From contig NZ_CP025682.1 of the NCBI RefSeq assembly GCF_002872475.1, positions 1,922,001 to 1,986,000 of the forward strand: a DNA stretch of 64,000 nucleotides, read 5' to 3'. Of this stretch, positions 57,686-64,000 are shown piece by piece. The notes under the pieces are model-generated. The model had not been told where the DNA came from and did not search any database. It saw nothing but the letters and a program-made list of their open reading frames with translations. How positions within the stretch are numbered: the stretch's first letter is position 1; every line of letters starts with the position of its first letter. The DNA comes from Pseudazoarcus pumilus. Lineage in GTDB: Bacteria; Pseudomonadota; Gammaproteobacteria; Burkholderiales; Rhodocyclaceae. The position numbers were made by a program, and so were the translations under genes.

Positions 57686-58261
57686 TCACTTCTTCTTGTC
57701 GCCGGACTCGTCGTCCTGCGCTCGCTGGCCGTAGTTCGGGAACGTAAAGCCGGTGAACATGCTGCGCGTCTGACTGTCGATCTGTTCCTGCATCTGCTCG
57801 AACATCTTGCGGCTTTGTTCCAGATAGGCGCCCATCACGCTGTTGAGCGCCGGCCCCTGGAAATTCATGAACTGCGCCCACAGGTCGTGGCTGACCGCGT
57901 TGTTGTCGCCGTACAGCGAGCGCGCCTGATCCTGCAGCTTGGCCTGCATGTCGGTGAAGGCCTTGATGTTGTTCTCCAGATACTTGCCCATCATGCCCTG
58001 CGTGGCATTGCCGTAGAAGCGGATCATCTGGGCGAGCAGGTCGCTGGTGAACATCGGCGAACCACCGGCTTCTTCCTCGAGAATGATCTGCAGCAGGATG
58101 GCGCGGGTGAGGTCGTCACCCGACTTGGCGTCGACCACCTGGAACTCCTCGCGCTCGAGCACCAGCTCTTTGACGTCCGCCAGCGTGATGTACGAACTGG
58201 TGCGTGTGTCGTACAGGCGGCGGTTGGGATACTTCTTTATGAGTCGCGACTTGTCGGCCAT
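57686..58261 (-). CDS. phaR: Polyhydroxyalkanoate synthesis repressor PhaR
   Basis: A 191-residue DNA- and PHB-binding regulator of phasin and PHA genes. The N-terminal PHB/PHA accumulation domain begins with RLIKKYPNRRLYDTRTSSYITL, followed by the family middle region and a helical C-terminus ending in DKKK. It is separate from phaB by a terminator at 58329-58353. A candidate operator is at 59239-59249. Confidence 0.95.
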   Translation of the reverse strand: MADKSRLIKKYPNRRLYDTRTSSYITLADVKELVLEREEFQVVDAKSGDDLTRAILLQIILEEEAGGSPMFTSDLLAQMIRFYGNATQGMMGKYLENNIKAFTDMQAKLQDQARSLYGDNNAVSHDLWAQFMNFQGPALNSVMGAYLEQSRKMFEQMQEQIDSQTRSMFTGFTFPNYGQRAQDDESGDKKK

Positions 58262-58328
58262 GCTGGATGTTCTCCTTGGCGTCGGCGGATTTGCATTGCA
58301 CTGCGGCCGATTATAGCGCGCCAAGAAG

Positions 58329-58353
58329 AAAACCCCGCGAATCCGCGGGGTTT
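58329..58353 (-). terminator. Terminator after the first phaB
   Basis: The stem ACCCCGCG/CGCGGGGT is flanked by A and T runs and ends the phaB transcript before phaR. Confidence 0.8.
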
Positions 58354-58383
58354 GGGCCGTGTCGCAGTGCACGCCAAAGGCAC

Positions 58384-59124
58384 TCAGCACATGTGCAGGC
58401 CACCGTTCATGTTGAGCGTGGCGCCGGTCATGTAGCCAGCCATGTCCGAGGCCAGGTAGGCACACAGCGCACCGACTTCCTCGGGCTTGCCCAGGCGCTT
58501 CATCGGCACGGAATCGGTGATCGCCTGACGGATGTCTTCGCGGATGGCCATGACCATCTCGGTGGCGATGTAACCCGGCGCGATGGCGTTGACGGTAACG
58601 CCCTTGGTCGCCAACTCCGCGGCCAGCGCCTTGGTGAAGCCGAGCACGCCGGCCTTGGCCGTGGAGTAGTTGGTCTGGCCGGCCTGGCCCTTGACGCCGT
58701 TGACCGACGAGATGTTGATGATGCGACCCCAGCCGCGCTCAGCCATCTTCGCGGAGATGTGGTGGGTGACGTTGAACAGGCTGTTCAGATTGGTGTTGAT
58801 CACCGCATCCCACATCTGCTTTTCCATCTTCGGGAAAAACTTGTCGCGCGTGATGCCGGCGTTGTTGACGAGCACGTCGATCGGCCCGATGTCGGCTTCG
58901 ACCCTGGCGACCATGGCCGCGCAGGAATCATAGTCGGCGACGTCGCCTTCGGCCGCCGCGAAGCGGTAACCGAGGTCACGCTGCGTGGCCAGCCATGCTT
59001 CCTTCTCCTCGTAGCCGGGCAGGCAGTTGGCAACGACGGTGAAGCCGTCCTTGGCCAGCGCCTGACAGATGGCCGTGCCGAGTCCGCCCATGCCGCCGGT
59101 GACGAGTGCGATCTTCGCTGTCAT
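58384..59124 (-). CDS. phaB: Acetoacetyl-CoA reductase, copy 1
   Basis: NADPH-dependent short-chain dehydrogenase making (R)-3-hydroxybutyryl-CoA for PHB. The 246 residues contain TGGMGGLG (7-14), NNAG, and the active-site Ser with Y-x3-K in NYSTAKAG. It ends in the typical NMNGGLHMC. GGAG is 8 bp before the ATG. The upstream 200 bp carry a promoter and a possible PhaR site. Confidence 0.95.
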   Translation of the reverse strand: MTAKIALVTGGMGGLGTAICQALAKDGFTVVANCLPGYEEKEAWLATQRDLGYRFAAAEGDVADYDSCAAMVARVEADIGPIDVLVNNAGITRDKFFPKMEKQMWDAVINTNLNSLFNVTHHISAKMAERGWGRIINISSVNGVKGQAGQTNYSTAKAGVLGFTKALAAELATKGVTVNAIAPGYIATEMVMAIREDIRQAITDSVPMKRLGKPEEVGALCAYLASDMAGYMTGATLNMNGGLHMC

Positions 59125-59213
59125 ATGGATCTCCTTGGGGGTGGTAATGCAAGGCCGACGTCTACCGCGCAAGCTTCAATTGCGGCAATGCGTCAACGAA
59201 TAAGTGCCTGTCG

Positions 59214-59249
59214 ATTATAAACACAAGGAGATTCTGTTTTGCACTGCAG
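59214..59249 (-). promoter_or_regulatory. phaB promoter with candidate PhaR operator
   Basis: A perfect TATAAT (minus strand, plus 59214-59219) has a weak -35 near 59238-59243. The near-palindrome TTGCACTGCAG (59239-59249) covers it. TGC/GCA palindromes are the reported type of PhaR site in other bacteria, so a repressor role is plausible but unproven. Confidence 0.45.
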
Positions 59250-59321
59250 TATCCAAAAAGCAACGGCGCAGGCGATTTCTCGCCGGCGCCGTCGGGTGCT
59301 GCAGCCTAGCTGGCCGAGCGC

Positions 59322-60062
59322 TCAGTACATGTGCTGACCGCCGTTGATCGAGATGTTCGCACCGGTCACGAAGGCCGCCTCCTCGGAGGCCAGATAGGCC
59401 ACCAGACCGGCGATCTCCTCGGGCTTTCCGAGCCGCCCGAGCGGAATCTGCGGCAGGATCTTGGAATCGAGAATCTCCTGCGGGATGGACGTCACCATCT
59501 TGGTGCCGATGTAGCCCGGCGAGATGGTGTTGACGGTCACGCTGGCGCGCGCCGTCTCCAGCGCGAGCGCCTTGGTGAAGCCATGCACGCCGGCCTTGGC
59601 GGCCGAATAGTTGGTCTGGCCGAAGGCGCCCTTCTGGCCGTTGACCGACGAGACGTTGATCACGCGCCCCCAGCGGCGCTCGATCATTCCCTCGATGACG
59701 TGCTTGGTCATGTTGAACACGCTGTCGAGGTTGGTGCGCAACACCGCGTCCCAGTCGGCCTTGCCCATCTTGCGGAAGGTCATGTCGCGCGTGATGCCGG
59801 CGTTATTGACCAGCACATCGACCGGCCCGACCGCTTTCGTGACCTCGTCGATACAGGCCCCGCACGAGTCGAAATCCGACACGTCGCACTGAAAGCCCTT
59901 GAAGCCATAGCCCATGTTCTGCATGCTCTGCAGCCATTCCTCGGCCTTGGTATTGGACGGCGAATACGTCGTCACGACGCGGTAACCGAGCGCCGAGAGC
60001 TTGATGCAGATCGCCTCGCCAAGCCCGCCCATGCCGCCGGTTACGAGTGCCACACGTGTCAT
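59322..60062 (-). CDS. phaB: Acetoacetyl-CoA reductase, copy 2
   Basis: A second 246-residue SDR of the PhaB family, clearly diverged from copy 1. It has TGGMGGLG, NNAGITRD, the Y-x3-K in NYSAAKAG and ends GGQHMY. It lies 66 bp downstream of phaC on the same strand, so it is the phaC-linked copy. The two may differ in expression or chain-length preference. Confidence 0.94.
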   Translation of the reverse strand: MTRVALVTGGMGGLGEAICIKLSALGYRVVTTYSPSNTKAEEWLQSMQNMGYGFKGFQCDVSDFDSCGACIDEVTKAVGPVDVLVNNAGITRDMTFRKMGKADWDAVLRTNLDSVFNMTKHVIEGMIERRWGRVINVSSVNGQKGAFGQTNYSAAKAGVHGFTKALALETARASVTVNTISPGYIGTKMVTSIPQEILDSKILPQIPLGRLGKPEEIAGLVAYLASEEAAFVTGANISINGGQHMY

Positions 60063-60128
60063 TTGCTGTCTCCTCTTGCCTTCCATGGTCCGCTCGATCG
60101 TGCCGGCGGACCGTCTCGTCGGACCCGG

Positions 60129-61793
60129 TCAGGTCCGCTCCGTCACATAACGTCCCGGCGCCGCTTCGATCGGCGCGAAACGCGCGTTGCCCGGCGTACG
60201 CGCAGCCACCGACCGGCCGCTGCGCGCGCGCAACCACTCGACCCAGTCCAGCCACCAGCTTCCCGGCCGCTCGATGCTGCCGGCCAGCCAGGATTCGGCA
60301 TCGTCCGTGTCGGGGCCGTCGCAGCGATAGCTGCGGCGGTTGCGCGAGGCCGGGTTGATCGCGCCGGCGATGTGACCGCTGGCTCCGAGCACGAAGCAGG
60401 TGTCTCCGCCGAGCAGCGCACGCGATGCGTAGGCACCGTGCCACGGCACGATGTGATCCTCCGCCGCCGCGAACAGATACGCCGGCGCGTCGATGCGCCC
60501 CAGATCCACGTCCGCTCCTAGGATAGCCAGCCTGCCAGGATCGCGCAGTGCGTTGTCCAGATACATGTTGCGCAGATACCACGCGGCGAAGCGCCCCGGC
60601 AGGTTGGTGCTGTCCGAATTCCAGTACAGCAGATCGAAGGCCGGCGGGCGCTCGCCCTTGAGGTAATTGCCCACGACATAGGGCCAGATCAGCTCGTTGG
60701 CGCGCAGCGACGCGAATACGCCGGCCAGCTCCGTGCCGCGCATCGGCGCGCCCTCGGCGGCGGCACGTTCGCGCGCGGCGACCGCGTTCTCGTCGACCAG
60801 ACAGCCCAGCTCGCCCGACTCCTCGAAATCGAGCAGCGTCGTCATCAGCGTGAGCGAAGCGACGCGCCCGCGCCGCAGCGGAGCGGCCACGGCGAGCGCG
60901 CTGGCGAGCAAGGTGCCGCCGATGCAAAAGCCCAGCACGTTGGGTTCGCGCACGCGGGTGATGGCGCGCACCACGCGCAGCGCCTCGAACACGCCAGTCT
61001 CGACATAGTCGTCCCAACCCAGATGCGCCTCGTCGGGGCCGGCGCTCTTCCACGAAATCATGAATACCGTGAATCCCTGCTCGACGACGAAGCGCACGAA
61101 GGAGTTCTCGGGCGACAGGTCGAGGATGTAGTACTTGTTGATGCAGGGCGGCACGATCAGCAGCGGCTTGGAGGCGACCTGCGCGGTCGCCGGTGCGTAC
61201 TGGATGAGTTGCATCAGCCGGTTCTCGAAGATCACCTCGCCCGGCGTCACGGCCAGATCGCGGCCGACCTCGAAGGCACTCTCGTCGGTCATCGAGATGC
61301 GCCCGCGACCGAGATCCGCGAGCAGGTTGGCGATGCCGCGCGAGATGCTCTCGCCCTCGCTCTCGAGCGCAGCACGCACGAATTCCGGATTGGTCGCGGC
61401 GAAATTCGACGGCGCCAGCGCATCGACGAACTGGCGGGCCAGATACTGCATGCGCGCCTTCTCGCGCGCATCTTCGCAGGGCAGTGCGGCGGCGCATGCG
61501 GATACGAACTCGGCGTTGATCAGATAGGCCTGACGCAGATAGTCGTGAACGGGGCTCTCGCTCCATTCCGGCGTCGAGAAGCGCCGGTCGCCACGCGACG
61601 GCGGCGCCACCGGCTCGACGGCCTCGCCCGGCGCACGGCCCAGCATCGTGCGCCACAGCTCGGCGTGGCGTGTCGCGCACTCGCGCTGCAGTTCGGTCAG
61701 CTGCACCGCTTCGGCGCCGCCAACGGCCATCACGCGCTGCAGCGCCGCGGCGAGCGCCGCGAATGCCTCGTTCCAGCCTCCGTCACCGGCCAC
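60129..61793 (-). CDS. phaC: Class I poly(R)-hydroxyalkanoic acid synthase
   Basis: Polymerises 3-hydroxyacyl-CoA at the granule surface. The 554-residue length is that of class I enzymes. The lipase-like box GFCIGG carries the catalytic Cys, with Asp and His later (the His in GASGHIAGAINP). GTG 61793 is chosen because GGAGGAGG precedes it by 6 bp; no ATG in that frame fits. It is divergent from a small gene only 36 bp away. Confidence 0.95.
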   Translation of the reverse strand: MAGDGGWNEAFAALAAALQRVMAVGGAEAVQLTELQRECATRHAELWRTMLGRAPGEAVEPVAPPSRGDRRFSTPEWSESPVHDYLRQAYLINAEFVSACAAALPCEDAREKARMQYLARQFVDALAPSNFAATNPEFVRAALESEGESISRGIANLLADLGRGRISMTDESAFEVGRDLAVTPGEVIFENRLMQLIQYAPATAQVASKPLLIVPPCINKYYILDLSPENSFVRFVVEQGFTVFMISWKSAGPDEAHLGWDDYVETGVFEALRVVRAITRVREPNVLGFCIGGTLLASALAVAAPLRRGRVASLTLMTTLLDFEESGELGCLVDENAVAARERAAAEGAPMRGTELAGVFASLRANELIWPYVVGNYLKGERPPAFDLLYWNSDSTNLPGRFAAWYLRNMYLDNALRDPGRLAILGADVDLGRIDAPAYLFAAAEDHIVPWHGAYASRALLGGDTCFVLGASGHIAGAINPASRNRRSYRCDGPDTDDAESWLAGSIERPGSWWLDWVEWLRARSGRSVAARTPGNARFAPIEAAPGRYVTERT

Positions 61794-61815
61794 GCATTCC
61801 CTCCTCCGCTCCGGG

Positions 61816-61821
61816 TAGAAT
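61816..61821 (+). promoter_or_regulatory. -10 element of the gene at 61830
   Basis: TAGAAT ends 8 bp before the ATG, so a transcript starting about 7 bp downstream would have almost no leader. No separate Shine-Dalgarno sequence is seen in the remaining bases. Confidence 0.4.
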
Positions 61822-61829
61822 CCCCGGCC

Positions 61830-62117
61830 ATGTACCTCATCGCAATCGGCTGGATGTACGTCGTGACGATGGTCGCCATCGTCAATCCCAACCCGGTGGG
61901 CGGCGTGCTGACCTTCGTCTTCGCCGGCCTCGGCCCGCTCGCACTGTTCCTGTGGATTTTCGGCACGCCGGGGCGCAGGCGCGCCAAGGCGCTGCGCGAG
62001 CCCGCACCGGAACCAGACGATAGTGGCAGCGATACGGGCGATCAAGCCTCGCCCGTGCCCTCGATCCAGATCAGCGAGGCGAATCGCCCGGTGACGCCGT
62101 CGCGCCGGAACGAATAA
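61830..62117 (+). CDS. Small membrane protein of unknown function
   Basis: A 95-residue protein with two hydrophobic segments (about 1-17 and 24-45, the second ending in FGTPGRRRAK), then an acidic, low-complexity tail. The N-terminal YLIAIGWMYVVTMVAIV looks like a real membrane helix, but I do not recognise the family. Its last 76 bp overlap the 3' end of pgeF on the other strand. Moderate doubt remains about whether it is expressed. Confidence 0.6.
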   Translation: MYLIAIGWMYVVTMVAIVNPNPVGGVLTFVFAGLGPLALFLWIFGTPGRRRAKALREPAPEPDDSGSDTGDQASPVPSIQISEANRPVTPSRRNE

Positions 62118-62791
62118 AAGCGCGCCGCATCGCTCAGCGTACACCATCGGCCACCATGCACCGCCGGCACCCCGGCCGCACGCAGGCGCAGCCGCGCCAG
62201 CGCATACAGGTCGGCCAGCCACTTGCCCTCGCGCACGCCCGGTTCAAACGCCTGGGCCGCCGCGCCATCGGCTGCGAGAAAGGTCTCGCGCACCTCGTCG
62301 CCTACCTCGAAAGCCTGCGGCCCGATGGCCGGTCCGAGCCAGGCCATCAGTTCGCGCGGCTCGCCGCCCATCGCCGTGACGGTGTTCTCCAGCACGCCGG
62401 CTGCGAGCCCGCGCCACCCGGCATGCGCGGCCGCCACCACACGGCCGTGGATATTGCACAGCAGCACGGGCAGACAGTCCGCCGTGAGCACCGCGCAAAC
62501 CGTGCTCGGGCGACGCGCCAACGCTGCGTCGGCCGGCACCGCTGGCGCAGCTGCATCGGCATCGGCCACGGCCGTACCATGCACCTGCTGCAACCAGATC
62601 GGCTCCGCCGGCAGATGTGCGGCGAGCAGTCGGCGGTTGCACTCGACCAGGGCCGGATCGTCGCCGACGTGATCGCCGAGATTGAGTCCGGCATAGGGTC
62701 CGGTACTGACGCCGCCACTGCGCGTGGTCACCAGTGCGCGCACCGTCGCCGGCGCCGGCCAGTCGGGAACGATCCAGTCGGCCGACCTCAC
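62042..62791 (-). CDS. pgeF: Peptidoglycan editing factor PgeF (laccase-domain family, YfiH)
   Basis: A multicopper-polyphenol-oxidase-like fold now assigned to removal of misincorporated residues in peptidoglycan precursors. The 249 residues contain the metal/active-site motifs QQVHGTAV, TADCLPVLL and AAHAGWRGLAAG. The start is GTG 62791, overlapping the rluD TGA (GTGA), consistent with VRSADWIVPDWPAP at the family N-terminus. rluD-pgeF adjacency is common in Proteobacteria. Confidence 0.9.
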   Translation of the reverse strand: MRSADWIVPDWPAPATVRALVTTRSGGVSTGPYAGLNLGDHVGDDPALVECNRRLLAAHLPAEPIWLQQVHGTAVADADAAAPAVPADAALARRPSTVCAVLTADCLPVLLCNIHGRVVAAAHAGWRGLAAGVLENTVTAMGGEPRELMAWLGPAIGPQAFEVGDEVRETFLAADGAAAQAFEPGVREGKWLADLYALARLRLRAAGVPAVHGGRWCTLSDAARFYSFRRDGVTGRFASLIWIEGTGEA

Positions 62792-63750
62792 GCGCCTGCC
62801 TCGCGTCGCAAGGCGTCGAGCAAATGCGCGAAATCTGCGGGCAGCCCGACCTCCCACTGCATGGGCTCACCACTGGCCGGATGCACCAGCGCCAGCCGGA
62901 AGGCATGCAGGGCCTGGCGGGCGAAGGCGTCGCGCAGCGCATCACCGCTGCGCCGCCGGCCATAGACCGGATCGCCGACGAGCGGATGGCCGATGCTCGC
63001 CATGTGCACGCGGATCTGGTGCGTGCGACCGGTCTCGAGGCGGCATTCGACCAGAGTCGCAGCGCGCAGGCGCTCGCGCACGACGTAGTGCGTGCGCGCC
63101 TCGCGCCCGCCCTCGATTACGGCCATCTTCGTGCGATGCGTCGGATGACGCCCGACGGGCGCATCGACACTGCCCGGCCCGGCAAGCGCCCCATGCACCA
63201 GCGCCAGATAGTGCCGACCCACGTCACGTGCCTGCAGCTGACGCACCAGCGCGGTCTGGGCCGCAAGCGTCTTGGCCACTACCATCAAGCCGCTGGTTTC
63301 CTTGTCGAGGCGATGCACGATGCCGGCACGCGGCACCGTCTCGAGTTGCGGCGCGTGGTGCAGCAGCGCATTGAGCAGCGTGCCGCTGCGGTTGCCGCTG
63401 CCCGGATGCACGACCAGCCCGGGCGGCTTGTCGAGGACGAGGATGTGGGCGTCCTCGAAGAGCACTGCGAGCGGGATGTCCTCGGGCAGTTCCGCGCCCA
63501 GGGGCTCGGCTTCGGGCTCGACCACGCTCAGGTGTTCGCCGCCGCGCAGCTTGTGCTTGGCCTCGCGCGCCGCGCCGTCGACGAGCACGTAGCCGTCGCG
63601 CAACCAGGCCTGCAATCGCGTGCGGGAGTGTTCGGGAAACAGCTGCGCGAGCACCCGGTCGACCCGCTGCCCACCCATTTCGGCCGGAATCTCGAAGTCC
63701 CGGCGCAAGACGGCATGGGGCTGTGGGCTATAATCGGCCGATGTATTCAC
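62788..63750 (-). CDS. rluD: Ribosomal large subunit pseudouridine synthase D
   Basis: Makes pseudouridines in helix 69 of 23S rRNA. The 320 residues have an N-terminal S4 domain (about 25-85) and the RsuA/RluA catalytic domain with the active-site Asp in HRLDKETSGL (about 148-157) and the later GRTHQIRVH. The start is GTG 63750. The divergent gene is bamD, the classic rluD/bamD arrangement. Confidence 0.95.
   Translation of the reverse strand: MNTSADYSPQPHAVLRRDFEIPAEMGGQRVDRVLAQLFPEHSRTRLQAWLRDGYVLVDGAAREAKHKLRGGEHLSVVEPEAEPLGAELPEDIPLAVLFEDAHILVLDKPPGLVVHPGSGNRSGTLLNALLHHAPQLETVPRAGIVHRLDKETSGLMVVAKTLAAQTALVRQLQARDVGRHYLALVHGALAGPGSVDAPVGRHPTHRTKMAVIEGGREARTHYVVRERLRAATLVECRLETGRTHQIRVHMASIGHPLVGDPVYGRRRSGDALRDAFARQALHAFRLALVHPASGEPMQWEVGLPADFAHLLDALRREAGA
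63729..63734 (+). promoter_or_regulatory. -10 element of bamD
   Basis: A perfect TATAAT about 30 bp before the bamD ATG. The -35 region is not well conserved. Confidence 0.55.
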
Positions 63751-63763
63751 GCGAGTTCGTTCG

Positions 63764-64000
63764 ATGTCGAGACTGAGTCAATTGCTGCGCAGTTTAGCCC
63801 TTATCACCGCCGTGCTGGCCGCCGGCTGCGGGCTGCTGCCCGAGGAGATCGACGAGACCATCGACTGGAGCGCCCAGCGCATCCATGCCGAGGCACGTGC
63901 AGCGATGGACGGCGGTGGCTACGAGCGCGCGATCACGCTGCTCGAGAAGCTCGAGTCGCGCTACCCCTACGGACGTTTCGCCCAGCAGGCCCAACTCGAA
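63764..64000 (+). CDS. bamD: Outer membrane protein assembly factor BamD (partial)
   Basis: First 79 residues only. A lipoprotein signal peptide ends with the lipobox LAAGC (Cys about 22), followed by the first tetratricopeptide repeat (ALEKLESRYPYGRFAQQAQLE type). BamD is the essential lipoprotein partner of BamA. The gene continues past the window. Confidence 0.93.
   Translation, partial: MSRLSQLLRSLALITAVLAAGCGLLPEEIDETIDWSAQRIHAEARAAMDGGGYERAITLLEKLESRYPYGRFAQQAQLE

Noticed and set aside
55376-58435. A very long plus-strand open frame across patatin, rimO and phaR
   Set aside because: It is antisense to three clearly recognised genes and shows only shadow composition.

Overview
The window looks like a chromosomal segment of a GC-rich betaproteobacterium. 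The best fit is a denitrifying member of the Rhodocyclales (Thauera/Azoarcus type). The reasons are a cytochrome c-dependent nitric oxide reductase cluster with FNR/DNR-type boxes, a complete TCA-cycle block in betaproteobacterial order (gntR-sdhCDAB-sdhE-gltA, then sucAB-lpd-zapE, with mdh divergent), and a polyhydroxyalkanoate locus (phaC, two phaB, phaR). No rRNA, CRISPR array, prophage or intact insertion sequence was seen. Taxonomy is inferred from gene content only.

Layout. 1-7461: end of a zinc-ribbon protein gene, msrB, comEC, a DUF2062 membrane protein, a 149-bp inverted-repeat element, lolD-lolC/E and recJ. 7462-16620: an anaerobic/NO module made of ompW, prfB (with its programmed frameshift), norC-norB, and norE-norF-norQ followed by a small membrane protein, a membrane polyferredoxin and norD. 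FNR/DNR-like boxes precede ompW, norC and norE. 16636-24557: rhlE, a decayed diguanylate cyclase gene, an exported protein, a YoaA/DinG helicase, then a small accessory island and zapE. The island holds a PD-(D/E)XK-fold protein between REP-like repeats, a truncated HicB-like protein and a HigBA-type toxin-antitoxin pair. 24596-41890: lpd-sucB-sucA, gltA, sdhE-sdhBADC, gntR, divergent mdh, a CitE-like lyase, an adenylate cyclase-FHA protein and acnB. A 16-bp palindrome between gntR and mdh recurs imperfectly in the acnB promoter, which suggests one regulator for the TCA genes.

42103-52991: rpmB-rpmG, a cold-shock protein, clpS-clpA, prpE, a response regulator with a degenerate GGDEF domain, an AcuI-type reductase, an HDOD protein and an ABC-F ATPase (uup). 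53011-53906: seven tRNA genes in which an Ala-Glu-Asp block is tandemly duplicated, followed by a separate tRNA-Arg. 53976-64000: an FAD-linked 2-hydroxyacid dehydrogenase, a patatin-like protein, rimO, phaR, two acetoacetyl-CoA reductases, phaC, a small membrane protein, pgeF-rluD and the start of bamD.

Recurring themes are translationally coupled operons with 4-bp ATGA/GTGA overlaps, and several genes (norE, the higB-like toxin, the cyclase-FHA gene, clpS, the gene at 61830) whose best -10 hexamer lies only 5-8 bp before the start codon, which predicts leaderless or nearly leaderless mRNAs. The most interesting loci are the extended nor cluster, the putative GntR/TCA regulon and the accessory island around 21.9-23.4 kb.
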